From NCBI GenBank assembly GCA_951217055.1, contig OX578281.1, forward strand, positions 8,772,447 to 8,836,446: a DNA stretch of 64,000 nucleotides. The letters run 5' to 3'. Of the stretch, positions 13,601 to 28,600 are shown one piece after another (within the stretch, counting starts at the first letter, position 1; each line of letters starts with the position of its first letter). The position numbers and the translations under genes were made by a program. The notes beneath the pieces were generated by a model. That model ran no database searches and was not told the DNA's origin. It saw only the letters and a program-made list of their open reading frames with translations. This stretch comes from Gerris lacustris (taxonomy: Eukaryota; Arthropoda; Insecta; Hemiptera; Gerridae).

Positions 13601-16600
13601 AGCTTAGTATCAAAGACAGACAAGAGCACATTTCAAAATTTTACAGGAGAGCCGAAAAACTGTAGCTGAAATTCTACAGGTGCTAGAGCAATGATTTTTT
13701 TCCTGTAGATTCTAAATAGACTCAAAACTAGTTAGAAGGACTGAAAACGTGAATTTCTTTGATATTTTAGCTGCTAAATGGAGTTAAAAAGTGGAGTTGT
13801 CCGCTTTTGAAACAAAAACAAGGTTTTGTCCGTTTTAGAAGCAAAATGACGTTGAAAATAATGGTTAGAATAATAATATTGGAGAAATAATTTTTTTTTT
13901 CACGTTTTTCAGAGTTCTTAGGGAGTAGTGCCCCCAAATTTAGAGCTAAAATTGATTTCTCGATTTCCCCTCGGGGTATCATTTTTCTAAACATGTATGA
14001 CAAAATGGTTGGAGTAGGTATTCAGATGCTAAAGCCCGCAGTGCATCATAGGACCGAGTTAGTAAAATGCAGCCTCCTGAGTGGCTGTTTCGGTTATGTC
14101 CACTTTTGAAGCAAAACGTGTCTTGACTTGTCCGTATTTGAAACAAAACTACAAATATTATTGCATTTTTACCCCTTTTCTGGTCGTTTTTCATGCAAAT
14201 GGATAGCAGAATCTGATGCTGCAGCCAAAAATCTATAAGAAACAATCGATAACTGAAATTCGGAAAAAATGTCGAATGTCCGTCTTTGATACTAGGCTCC
14301 TCATATACTACTAAGGATAATTTTAATTTAAAAAGCATCCAACCTTACCGACTTGATATGAAGTTCATTGTCTCATAAGAGCCTGCAAAGTGGCTGATAC
14401 AAATAAAAAAACAATTTCCAAGAGGAAATGGATAGTCCAGTTTTTATATCTAAAAGAGTTTATGGAAGAATTACATGTATTGTATATTAATATAAGATCT
14501 ACACTAAATACGCTAAACAGCTGATACGGTAGTGACACTCATTTAAATTTTGTTAATATATCATTTTACACATTTAATTTAATTTTTTCTATTACTAACT
14601 ACCTAGATCTATGTATGTATAGAAAATTATATATAAATATGTATTTTCTCTGGGTCTTTCAAGGGTTAAAATAAATAATTTGCTTACTTCTTTTATTTTT
14701 TAAAAAACAAGCAGCTATAATTGGCCCTAACTAAGGGCTTCTTCAGGCGGGTAATACTTCCAAATAAACATTGTCTGATTTAGAATAAAATTACAATTTT
14801 TATCAGCTAAAAAATCACAGGGAAGTACTTGCGTCCAAGTACTTTTTAGGGTTTTGTAGAAGATTAAGCATGCCCGTTATGTAATTATGATTTTATTCTT
14901 CGATCTCAAGGGTCCGGGTTCGATCCCCCGGGGGATCACAATGTTTTTCATCGGTAATAAAGACTAGAAAAATTAATTTTTTCAGACCATTTCCATCGCT
15001 TCACCATAAGGTATAACCATGAATTATTTCGAAATTTTAGGACCACCCGTTATATAGTGGTTGGGGAGGGGGGAAATTTTTGGGGTATATTTTGACTTAA
15101 AAAATTAATAAAGAATGAAAAATTTAAAAAAGCAAATATATATTTGAATCCTACTCTCCACCAGCTTTCATATGATACCCAACTCAAAATTTTAAAAAAA
15201 TAAAATTTTTGGCGCACTTCAAATTTTCGTGCCCAAAATTGGAAATTTTTTAAAATTTGGGATGAACTCCCGGAATTTTCATCGCCCCACAATAAGGCAT
15301 TAGCATGAATTATTTCGAAATTTTAGGACCAGCCGAAGTATAGTGGTTGGGGGGGGGGGTAAATTTTTTTTTGGGTATATTTTGATTTTTTTACCCAATA
15401 AGGGATGCAAAATTTAAAAATGTATATATATCTTTGCGTCCTACTCTTCAGCAGCTTTCATTTGATACCCAACTCAAAATTTTAAAACAATAAAATTTTT
15501 GGCGCACTTCAAATTTTCTCGCAAAAATTTGGCAATTTTTTAAAATTTGTGATGAACTCCCGGAATTTTCATCGCCCCATAATAAGGCATTAGCATGAAT
15601 TATTTCAAAATTTTAGGACCAGCCGAAGTATAGTGGTTGGGGGGGGGGAAATTTTTTTTGGGTATATTTTGATTTTTTTACCCAATAAGGAATGCAAAAT
15701 TTACAAAAGCATATATATATTTGCGTCCTACTCTTCAGCAGCTTTCATTTGATACCCCACTCGAAAATTAAAAAAAATATAAATTTCTGAGTTTACAACA
15801 TTTTTGCGAATTGCGCATGCGCACATTTTATTTTGAACTTCTGTATATTTTTCCTGTGGTTGGGTCAAAAAGTTACACCAGTATTTCAAATTTCAGCTCT
15901 ATAGCTTAAACGGTTCGGGCCCTATGAACCAAAGAGCGACGGACAGACGGACACATCACCCTCGGCATAAGGGTTTTGAGAAGAATCTACAAAACCCTAA
16001 AAACGTTGTCAATAAAAAACACATAAAGGGGTTCTACTGTACCATGTAATACTAGAGCTGTGATATTTTTTTAAAATTTGTTTTATCTACGATTGATACT
16101 AAATATAAACATTGTATCTCTGTTTAGATGCGTAGAAAGTGATTCTTTACGTACTTGTATTCATTGCGCATGCGCGTCTCATAGTTCTGAAGAATTCCTC
16201 TTCTTTACCACGCTAGTGCGGTAAAGAAGAAGAATTCTTCAGCTTTACGCACGATTAGCGAGTTTGTTTACATTTAACAAAACTAATTTGCTATTCTTTT
16301 ATTAAAGTAACGGTTTATATCGAGTTTTTAGTGAAAAACAATGAATGAATCAAGTGACTTTGATGAAAATGTGGAGAATAATACTCCTCCAGAAATAAAT
16401 AATTCGGCAAAAAATACAACTCTATTTTTTTCTGTATTTATTATTTAAAATCTAACAATCGTAGATAAAGTACGGTACGCAACTCGTGCATTGCTCGTGT
16501 GGTTTTACTATTCTCGCTGTCGCTCGGGTGCAAACTCCACACTCGCATGCAAAATGCTACTTTCCGCACTCGACGCGTAATGTACTATTAATCTAATGAG

Positions 16601-19600
16601 AGATATTTGTTTTTATTGTTAATTATTCTTGTTATGGGAAGAGTGTTAAGGAAAAGGTTGTCAATATGTTATCAGGAAATTCATATAATATGAATGTTGG
16701 TTTTGAGATATTTTCCTCCTTAGGAATAGGAAAGGTAGCTGTGTAAGCACTAAAAAAGAATTTAAAATGACGATTTTGTACAACGAAAAAATTTAAATCT
16801 TAGATCTTGAATATGGTCCTCGAAAATGACTCAAAAGAGGAGTCGAAATAAAGCAAGATGATTTAGTAGAGTTTTTTTATATTAAAAATCCCTAAAGACT
16901 CACTAGAAGCAGCAATAGTTATTTATGCACCTAGGGAGAAAAGTAAGCCATTATTCCCTGAGCGAAAAAGTTGGTTCTTGAGGCAAAGCTGAAGGAACCA
17001 TGGTCCCTAAATCCCTAGGCGAAGCCGAGGGAATTAGACTCTTTAGCTCCCAATTAGCTCCCGAGGTGCAGCCGAGGGAGATAATTATCGCGAGGGGAAT
17101 AATGACACTTTACTCAGGAGTTACATACAATATTTTATCTCCAGTAGGAAGAAAATACACATTTTCATCCATTGCACAGTTTTTATTTATTATTTTAATA
17201 AATAACAATAATTATTAGCACTTTTAATAGCAGTTATAAGAGATTCAATATTAAAAACAAATAAGAATTGGAATTAAACTCAAATAGAAGGTTATTTAGA
17301 TGCAGGTTATAAACAAAGATAAACATGGTTAAAAAAGCAGTGCCGCCAACCTGATTTCGACAACTTCATTACATTAGGCATTCATTTTCTACTATTTATA
17401 AAATAATTAAGTTGCAATCTTTACTTTTTCTCCCTACTTTTACTTTTTCTCCCTACTTTTTGAGTTCAGGGATGCAAAGACTTACTTTAGTCCCTCTAAA
17501 CAAATTCAAAATCATAACTTTTTCTCCCTACTAGAGATAATAATAATTATTGAGGGATCACCAATCATCCACAATTAAAATCTTATTGCGATGTAATATT
17601 GAAATACTGTAAATGAATTACCTCGTTATCGTCAAAACTATATGAGCCACGTATAGTACAGCCGTAAACTTCAACTTTATTAGGTCCAATCCTAGGTAGA
17701 AGCCTGTACTCAGGCTCGGGCCATTCCTGTGCTTTGACAAGGTTTATAAACTTAGCAGTCAACGAGTCCTCACTGGGCGTACTGTTGTCTTTAATACTCA
17801 TCAACTTGCTTCTCTGAGAGTGCAAACAATAAACATTAAACTAGGCTTACTTGAAAATATAGAAATACACAATTTTATCATTGATTACTGTGTGGTGATG
17901 GAAATAAGAATAAGGTGATATAAAAAAGGTGATATAAAGAATATGAAGGTGATATAAAGAAGAAGGTGATATAAAGATAAATTGGTTATACGTGAAGTCT
18001 CAAGCAAAAAGGGTTTCATTGGTATTGTGAACATGAAATTCGTATAAAGGGGGGGAGGGGCGCAAAATTTTGATGCTTTTTGACAAAATGGCACGAAAAA
18101 TTAAACACTGTCCACAAGTGTTACATATTTTTGAAAATCTACTCTTCAATACCTTTCATTTGATACCTCACTCAATATTTAAAAAAACAATTTCCCGTAA
18201 CAGGAATTAGCCGCCATTTTGGGTTCCCAGTTAATTCGATCAAGTTGCTTTTCTTATTTTTTTTCTATGGCCCAGCAGACCGCACATTTTGCATATTTAT
18301 TTATATTTTTAGTAATAGTAGAAATATAGTTTTAGGGGGGGGGGGATACACGCAACATTTTGATGCTTTCTGATAAAATGGCACGGAAAATTAAACACTC
18401 TCCACAGGTGTTATATATTTTTGTAATACTCTTCAATACCTATCATTTGATACCGCACTCAGAATTTAATTCTTTTTAAAATATTTTTTCGCGTGACGTG
18501 AAGTATCCGCCATTTTGGATTGGACTAGATGATAATTTTGAGGTCGCGATATTTTTCCTGTGTGCGACGGAAAAAACGACCTTTTAATACTGGAAAGTTT
18601 CATGTTTCTATCTCTTTTGGATTCAAAAGTTATTGGGACCGTACAGAGTGACAGACAAACAGACACAGGAACGAAACTATAAGGGTATCTCTTTGTTTTA
18701 CCAACGAAACCCTGAAAAAAAGAAGGTGATATAAAGAAGTGGGGGGAAGGGGGGGGGGTATGTAAAGTCCATTTAAATAAAATTAAACTTTCTTAATGTG
18801 TTTTATGAGCAGTAAGTATTAAAAAAAAAGTCTTTGCCTAATAAGATAGACCAAAAATAATAATTATGTTTAGACGCTCATGCAACAAAATGCTCACTGT
18901 AAGGAGGATAAAATGAAAATAAGTGATCATAGCAATATAAAAAAGTTAGAGACACATTTTATTAACAAAAGCAATTAACTATTAATTAAGTGCTTACATT
19001 ACCAATAAAATTGATATTAGACTTATTAGTTAATAAGACGTAGATTTTAAAGTTTTTTAAGAAACATTAACCCTGGGGACTGCGCGGTCCTGTGAGGCCT
19101 AAATTTGAAATATAACTGTGAAATTGAGATAGATGTGGGTGCGATTGGAAGCTAGGATCCTAGCTACATTTCTTGCTGTTATCAAGAGAATCAGTCACTG
19201 TTAGTCATCGAACGTGATTATACTTCAATTCTGTGCCCATATTGTCCTGACAGGGGACCCGCGCCACTTTCACTTAAATTTTAGTATTTCACTTAAATTT
19301 TAGTGAAATTTATACATATAATACAAAATAAATTAATATGGTACCTGAATTTAAAAAAAAAATATATATATATATAAAGAAAATATTAAAAAAGTGAAAA
19401 TTATAATTGAGACTGACTAATTTTGTGCTTATAAACTATGAAACTAAACAACGGTATTTTATAAATTAAAAAATAATAAAACCAATTTCAATATCTTTTA
19501 TAATATTATGCCAAAATGATTTCAAGTTTATATTTATTTTTTCTTGTTGTGTGGGCATATAAAACAGATTAAGTCCTATCAGGGGTCCGCACCTCCTCGT

Positions 19601-22600
19601 GTCTGTATTAGACCACACGCACCCGAGGGTTAATAATATATGATGAAGATGTATCTTATTTAAAACAAATTGATTTATATTATTGTTGTTAGATGGTTAA
19701 AAAAAATATATATATATATTAAAGATTAAATTATTTTTATATTACCGCCCTGCTATGTTAAGAATCTTCTCCCAAATTAAATACATTAAAATAAAATAGA
19801 AAGCAAGTGATGATGAAATAATAATGATGTTTTATTTAAATGTATGTTATATTTTACTTTAATTTACGTAAATGAGCATTTTCCCTCCTATTCCTTTATC
19901 TGGGGACATACTGTATATAACAATTTTCATTAAAAAAATAAAATAAAATGTTAAAAAAAAATAAAAATAAAGCCACACATACCTTAATACTTCTGCGCCT
20001 ACCACCTCTATAATAAGAGCCAGGTTTCATTGGTTTCGGTGGTACCAAATTCTAAACGCAACAGGAAAATACAACAAAACATGCAAAATACATCAATTAA
20101 AATAACACAAAAAACTAATAGATTAAAACAAACAATAGAAAGATTAAAATATAAGTTAGATATACATAATAATAATACAGTATTTCCCCTCATATCAGAT
20201 ATTAACGTGTTCTAAAACCTGCAGTAGTAGCTCAATCCGAGCATTATAAATAAATATAATGTATTACTAGCTGTTATTTTGAATATTTAAATATAAGCAA
20301 GCAGAAAATTAAGCAGTATAAATAAATCGGGCCTTTTTTCAAAAAAAATATTTTAAAAATATACAAAAATATTGCCATCGTTTTACCATTTTTTTTTGAA
20401 TCCCAAGTGGCGTAAGGCCCCCCCCCCCCCCCCTTAGAGGATAATAAAATCCTACTAAAGGTCGACCAAGAAGTCATGGAAATCTGAGGAGTGCGCTGGT
20501 GTCGTTGTTTTGGTGTCATGTATAGTCAGTTTTTAATTAAATAGACCACTGTCAAAAAACACAGTGTTGTTCTTTTGTTAATAATCATTTTATTTTTGAT
20601 AACTTCTATATTTTTTTAATATTTTTAGCAAAAGGCAACACTGTATCTGATAAGAAATCACTAATAATATACGAGAATATCTTTATGTTATTATTTATTG
20701 ATTATTCATAATAATATTCTTTAAATCTAAATAGATTTTCTTCTTTCTTAATCTATTTTTTCTTCCTCTTTATTTCTGAGTTTGATTCGTTATTTTTTTA
20801 TTTCTGTTTGTAAATAGTTTGTAAATTTAAATCAAATTATAATTATTATTAACTACGGGAAACAGACAGTGAAAAATACACTCCTGTGCCGGGATTTGAA
20901 CCACGGGCCTCTCTATAGTTTGTAAACTATATCTAGTCCTATAATATTAAAAGTAGCTTTGTATTACAATAAAATTAATATCTATTTTATAACTTAAAAT
21001 TCCGTTATAAAATAATGAGATTCTAAGAAAGTTTCACTGGTTATTTTATTTATAAAAAATATAATGGGGAAAAACAAACTAGAAATTTGCTAATATTATT
21101 TTGATTAATTGTCATGGAGAGCAATCATTTTTATACTAACAAATACATATCAGGTTTGGTCCAACCCCGTTATTTGTAGCGTCTTTTGCATTTGAATCAT
21201 CCCGTGGATTTGTGGATCGTACAAAAATAGTTTAGGACAGTTGTGACTATAATTTGTACTGTAACTGTATAAAAACAAACAAAACAGGAAACCTAACAGA
21301 TTGGAAACCTTCCTGTTGTTATTCGTGAGATTTGACATAACTGCGCATGTCATACAAACTAGAAATGGGTATTGACTGTACTTACTTCGGCAATACGCGG
21401 AAGTCCCGGCTTAAAAAACGAATGTAAACTTTCAGTTTCTCCCGTGTTCATGACTTCTTGGTCGACCTTTAGCTTGGAATATTATACTACTATAACACTG
21501 TCAAGGGGCCCCCATTCAGTTCTGAAGGCAAATCCTTTTTTAGTTGCTCGTCAATTTTATTTTGGCAGGGGGCCCCCCGAAAAGTTCTTGCGGGGAGGCC
21601 CCCAATGTCCTAGTTAATAACTATAGTTAATTTTTCATCCCGTTATCATAGAATAAAGAGGATGGGTATAAAGCTAGTTGCACAAGAATTCAGTGAGTCT
21701 GGTGGGTGGGCTACCAGGATGATTTAGATTTTCAGCATGTTTACAGCTTTGCCAAAACTCGTTGCACCCAAATTTGTATCCTTGTCCATGAGACAGGGTC
21801 TCTTCCATGAACTGAAACTTAAGATGGCAACGCATTCCAGTGGGTCTGATGTTTTTAAAGAGTGAGAATTTGACTCGGCACCCGCCACGAGTATCACTGA
21901 ATGTTTGCTTCAGTCTATGCTAACAGAATGAAAAAAATTAACAAAACATTGGGAGAAATTAATCCTGAAAGGAGAGGGGGGAACTATGCAGAAATACGGA
22001 AAAAAATACATTTGGTGTTGCGGGACACTTACATATGAACGAAGTTCCTTATGCTTTTCATTAAATATAAATTATAATAACTACTTATACATGGCAGAGT
22101 TAGAAAAGAGACAAAATTAAAACTATTTGTGCTTAGTGGAGTTAAGGCAAAATTAAAAGAAAAGCATTTTTTTAATCATTGAAGCGAGCATCTTGCAATA
22201 AAAATATGTATTGAATATTGAGAAAGAAGTTAATTATGATGAGTTGATAAGTTAAAGAGGATGGTTTTAGTAGGTAGGGAACAGGACTGTTCTCTCCTAC
22301 CCAGCCAACTCAATTTAAAATATTATAAAATATATCACTTTACAACACAAAAACTTCTGCTTGTATCAAGTTGAAATTTTACATGCCTGTTTCAATTGTA
22401 CTTTAGAGGATGTGTATGAAGTTTTATTAAAAAGTTATTAGACGGCGGAACCGAATAGTTCTTACTTAATTATATTTACAACTGTTATGACAACACTTCC
22501 TCAAGTGTATGTAACTAGGTATTTCTTCTTATACTTAATCATTGTCCTCTAAGTGTTGAATTTATTTTTGATGTAACGATGACACTATTAAATAAATTAT

Positions 22601-25600
22601 GTTGTTTAAGCTTGAAAATGGCTGGGTAGGCCGAAAAGTTGCCAAAAACAAAATGGAATAAATCTGTGTTTTTCTATATACCCTGAAGGATCCACCTCTA
22701 CAGTTATACTAGTTATTGAGGGTAAATTTACAACAAATTTCAGATACAAAGGTTACATTAGAATGTAAGAAATCGGTAAAAATTTTGTTTTCTATATTTT
22801 AAACGTTTAGCTCTGCTTTAATAAATTTAGCGATCTTTAACACTTCATAGCGGTTTTGGTGTTATATGTCTCATTGAATAGATGAAGGTAGAATTTTTTC
22901 AGATCCTGAAAATCTAATTTTATATTTGAAGCTTACGTTTATGCGAGTGTTGCGTGCAAACGTTTGGGTGGATAACGTTGTCCAAGGAACTCGTCCTGGG
23001 CAGTGGTAAAATGAACATGTGTACCAAATTTCAACTAAATCGGTCAACTATTACTCAAGTTATCGTCATCGATCGATTTTGTTACGGTCGGTTTTTTAAA
23101 TTCACTCCCAGGCTCCAGACGCTGTAACCATAAGGAGCTGTGTGCCATAAGGAGCTTCGTTCCAAAAATCATTACTCTTGTTTTTTTAAAAAAATGAATT
23201 ATCGAAAAAGGTCCGTTGTTATTATTTGATCGGCCCAAGTATTAAAAGATTCAGCAACTTCTTTACACACTTAGTTTCTTTTAATTAAAAGAACCTTGAT
23301 GTTTCCTTAGCATCAAGCCCATTGTTACACCATAACATAGTATTTAAAATATAGGGGTGTTTCTATATGTTATATGTCTCTATATGTTGCATGGGGTGTT
23401 TCTAAACTATGATTTTTCCCTAATTTCAGTAATAACCCCACATGTTCAAACTGGCCTAGCTGCTACTGGTCTATACGTACCATATACAGTGAAAAAAAAA
23501 AAACCACCAGTGTCAAAGCATGCAATTGTCAAATCAATCAGTGGTGGTTAGGCCCTATTTGATAGTGATCTCTGTGCATGGGCTTAATGTTACAATTCAA
23601 AGTTACTGATTAATTTTAAAAAAAAAAGTCCAGTCATGCACCATGACTTAATGAGCGAATTTTCAAAGAAATCTGCGTATTATTAGCTTATGATAATATA
23701 GGAAAATTTTGGTTTAGAATTTGCATGGGTGGAAAAAAAATTTGGTACACAGGGGTACAAGGTACAAAAGTCAAAATCGTATTTACCCTTCAAGATGCAT
23801 GTCGTTAGAAAGCTCTTTAAGAGTACAGTAATTGTTGTTGCGTACACTTTTATCATATTTTCAATTAAAAGGGGGGTAAAATGGAAAAAAACACGTTTTT
23901 ATGCTATTTTTGACCCTAAATTGTAAAAATTTGACCCCTAAATGAATTCCAAAAATTCTGGCCAACGAACTCATCCTTTCTTTTGATATTATTGACATTT
24001 TAAAATTGTTTGAAATTTTTAAGTGCATCCTAAGGGGAGATATCGTCTGGAGTGACACATATATACATACATATATACATACATACATAAAAAAAAAAGT
24101 GTTAAATTTTAGGAATCGATTCAGAATGGTTTAAAACGGATTTCCATGGAAAAATTTTTCAAAAATTCGCATCACAAAAATTTTGAAGCCATTGCAATAG
24201 CGTAATTTTCTTTGAAAATTCGCTAATAAAATCAAACAAACAATGAAACAGGGCATCCCAAAAAATGGGATTCAAGACACACAATTAAAAAAAAAGGTAA
24301 ACACGGGGTGAAACATCAACAATATTTCAACATCAGAATTTAATTCCTAGAGAGGTGGAACATGTTTCACTTTAAGGCTCTAGCTCTAAGGTCCGATGCA
24401 AACAGAAAAGGTTTGGCCACATGTCTTTTTTTATTTATATTGAGATAAAAAAAATACAGGGGAACTACTGCAGTAAATAAATAGTTGCAATTTTTATATA
24501 ATTAATCCCCCCCCCCCCCTCCACCCTTAAGTAAAAATAAAATTATTTATAATTAGTTAGCTTAATACCACAAACCAAATAAGTGCAAAATTAAAAGAGC
24601 AAATAAAAGTTGTAACACTTACCGCTGGTACAAAGGCAGTCTGAAGGTTGATTGGCGAGAAGTAGATATTTGGTTCTGGAGTTTGGAGGACATTAGAAAT
24701 AGGAATTGGAGAAGCAAACAAAGAAGAGTTGACGATTGGGGCATAAGGACCTGGTTTCAACACGGGACTTTGAGGAGTAGGCGTTTTGAGAATAGGACTT
24801 TGAGGAGTAGGCAATTTGAGAATAGTACTTTGAGGAGAAGGGGCTTTGAGAATAGTACTTTGTGGAGAAGGGGCTTTGAGAATAGGACTTAGTGGTGGTT
24901 TAGAAGGTTTAGAAACAGAATTTTGTGTCGGTGTAGATATGATTTCCGGTTCTGCAAATGTAATTTTACCATTTTTCTTAGCCGGTCCTTTTCCACCAGG
25001 CGGAGGAGATTTTGGGTTTGCTTGTTGGGAGAATTGTTCTCTATGATTAATCTGAGAGTCTTTATTTGAGGATTGTTTATTTCTTTGTTTAGATTGTGAC
25101 TGTTTAAACGATTGTTTAGGTTCAGGAGAGAGGGGTGATAATGTGGGAGAACTGCTTCCAGAGCTGGAATCACCGGCAGGTCTGCAGTTGGAATAATGAT
25201 GTACTTCCCTGGTAGCCGGTGGCCTAGATGGTAAATTGTTGTTTGTCTCGACAAAGTCCATTCTTTTGAAAGACTGCCTTCTGGGCGGAGGACCGTTTCT
25301 ATAATTCCCTCCTCCTCGGAACCCACCACCAGATGGTGGCTTATTTGATATTACTCTTCTCTGAAAAAACTGAAAAATAATTTTACATTAAACATCAGTA
25401 CAAAAAATGCAGACAAAACTTTCTCACATACTTTCAACAGTTTCTCAATAAATAATACCAACAAAATACTTTATCTCTATATATATTGTGGTATATCAAT
25501 TATTTACCACATATTAGGTTTGTGAAATATATGTAACTTAATCTATTTTTAATTGATAAAAAAGCTAAAGTAAAAGTATATGAACCCTAAAATTTTATGA

Positions 25601-28600
25601 ATCCTAATTTTTTGGATGTAGATCTTAATTTAGATTTTTTATTACTTTGTACAGCACTCAATATTTAGTAATCATGCGATGACATCAGAATGTAAGCTTT
25701 TTTCTCGAGGTGCCTAAAGACGACGTAAAATGGACGTTTATCACCTGTAGAGGTGTTATAATACTTATAACACAGTCATGTATGTAGTTTTAGTTTAAAA
25801 TTTTCTCTTTTCATGAGAAAACTCGATATGAGTTATTGATGGAAAGTCTTGGAGGTTTAAAGTTAATTTTTTTTACTAGAAAACTTGTTTTTTTTTTGTT
25901 TTTTTTTTTGTTTTTTTAGTAGAGCGTCACCTCGCCGATTCAGATCGTAAGTTTTAAAATTTACATAAAAATTTCATTTTTTTTAGTTCTGAGTAAAATA
26001 AAGTTGGTTCTTTTTTTTATCAACCAAACTAATTAAGTTGGTTATTTTTGGATTTATTCCCGAGCCGTATCTTGAAAATGAATCTTTATACCTAATCTTA
26101 AATCAAATCTTATACCAAAAATCTGGATGCAAGTCTAGTTTCATCACATATCGTCCGCCTACATCATTTTCAAAAAAAGAGTAATAATTTATTAATGTTT
26201 GAGGAAAGTTTTTCCCTCCATTTTTATTTAAGAGACGCTACCATCTGCCATGTTGGCCGATTTTGTCAAATTTTAACCTAACTTTCTTGAAAGCGTCATT
26301 TTTTTTTTAGAAATTATTATAAAATATAAAACAATTAGTAAACATAATTTACCAATAATGTACAAGGGTTTATATAAATAAAATTTTAAAAATTATTGAT
26401 TTTATTAAAATAAATTATTAACATACAAAAAATTAAAAACCTAATGATCTCTACCGCAATAATATGTAAGATGTTTTAAAAAAGAAAATATAAGTGTATT
26501 TTGTTTGTTCAAGAATGTAAAAAGATAAATAAAGATATACAGACTTATTTATATTTGTCGGGAAATAATTCAAAATTTGATGTTTCATTATTTTATAGTA
26601 AGATCCTTTTCTTTAGCTACTTGTCAAGGACCTTATTATTACTACAATATACACTAAGAATATGAAAAACTAAGAAGAAGATAAAAATAGATTGAGTTGA
26701 CTAACCCCACTTCGTGAAGGTCTTTTCCTTGCAGTGGGTTTCTTCTGAGTCTTAATCATGGCAGTGATATGTTCAACACTGTTAGTTTCAGCTACAACAA
26801 GGCGCCTGCCTCCCCTCGTAACTACCTTCAAGCTTGAGGAGCCCTTGATAAGGTCTTGTAAGCTTTTGAATCCAAGGTCTCGCCATGGAATGTTAGATCC
26901 CATCAACTGTCGAAACTCATCTAAAAGTAGAAGTAAAATTATAATATACATCTCGAACATATTACGGTATTCAGCTTTAAAGCTCTTGCAATTCGGGTAG
27001 CTATAAAATTAATTAAATAATAAAAAAATACAAGTTTGAACAAAATAAAATTTTTAGTATATTTAAATATAAATTCTTTCAACATTAAGGTCTTTACATA
27101 ATTATTTAACATAAATTGGTAGAGATTAGGCTTTTATTATTCTTTATAATTAAACAATTAAAATTCTTTCATTAATATTTTTAATTAAATTTTCTTATTA
27201 AATTTAATATATTTTTTATTTATATATTTTTCTATTTATATGAACCCTTTATTTAGTTTATACATATAATTAAATAAATTATAATATTTAGAGTGAAGCT
27301 CTGATCATACTCGTAAATTTCTGTTGTAATACAAACAATGTGTCGTGATAGCGTGGTTTGGTGATTTTTGGAGGGAAACCAAATTCTAAGAAAATTTGTA
27401 TTCTTAAATGCTGTAAGATGAATTTATTCTTGTTGAAGTTAATGATGAACGTTGTATAGATCATTAATACCAAGTCAACGATCCAAAGCGTGAAATCACA
27501 GCAAAAACAAATAGAGTCTTTTAATATAGAGTTGTGAAGCTAAGTAAATGTAGAGTTAAGAGTAGAGCGTAATAGAGTAGTGTAAAATAGAGTAAAGTAG
27601 AGTAAAGTAGAGGTAGAGTAAAGTAGAGGCCCTGGAATAAATCCAAAAATACCAAAAATCAGACACTAATAAGATTTAAGTCTCAATACAATACTTGTAA
27701 AACTCAACAAAAAAAAATCAAATTTATAAAACATAAAGTTTAAGACTTACGATTAGCATCGGCTGTAGACAACTCTAACGAAATAAATTTTGAGTAGAAT
27801 AAAAAAAATTATTTATTTTTGTGACTCCCACGAGTCTTGACTCAACAACAAATGAGTTTAACACAAACTATATACTACATATACGACCTGGATATAAAAT
27901 TTTACATCTTTCGATGGACTTCTCGTACACACGTCACGCCAGTCTCGTGGCTGCAAGGTAAGTAAGGAGCGTTCCCCCTACCACGACCCTTCCACCGTCG
28001 CCTAACATTTTAGGGACATCGCGCATGTCTAAAAAAAGGTTCACGCCCTAGTTGTGACGTCATAGAACAGTTTATCCAATATATAACTTAATAAATACTA
28101 AAATAATAATTAAATTAACATTAATATTCTTCATCAAAATAATTAAAAAGGGTTCATTAGCATATTCTTAAATTTTACTATTTTAAATTATTATAATAAT
28201 TATTTATTACAGTACATTTTACTATATTTATATGTGGTATATTTCAAGATACCACATTTGCCCTCTCTTTTTGGTTTTAAAATTTTTTTATACAGAAAAA
28301 AAAAAAACAAACATAAAAAAAAATTTTAAAGTCACATAAAACGACTAACAAAACATGACTAAATAAACTTTAGCATTACCAACTATAATCAATATCACAT
28401 ACTCATTTCTTTAAGCATTGATTTACTTATGATAAAAAAAAAATTTATTTTATTTTTTTTTTTAAAAAAAAACATTGAAGTCCAAAATAAAAAAAATGTA
28501 AATTATATAAAATTAAAAAAAAAGATAAATAAAGCTCCTTAGTTCACATATTTGGTGAAACCAAAAAAAAAATAAAATCATTATATAATTAAATAAAAAA

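Larger units (their letters stand above)
20052..24622. other. Tdrd7 intron between exons 3 and 4
   Basis: No gene found in 4.6 kb. It holds an inverted block (ggtcgaccaagaagtcatg at 20460 and its complement at 21448, each next to a C/G-rich run), a partial SINE at 20825-20925, and a dispersed repeat at 22160-22860. 23240-24560 is AT-rich with nothing I recognise. Confidence 0.6.

Noticed and set aside
24683..25329. ORFs on either strand overlapping Tdrd7 exon 3
   Set aside because: Shadows of the real exon opened by its 30-bp repeat; only the frame with phase-0 splice sites joins the domains.
27288..27473. 61-codon ORF in each LTR
   Set aside because: No motif; it is duplicated only because the LTR is.
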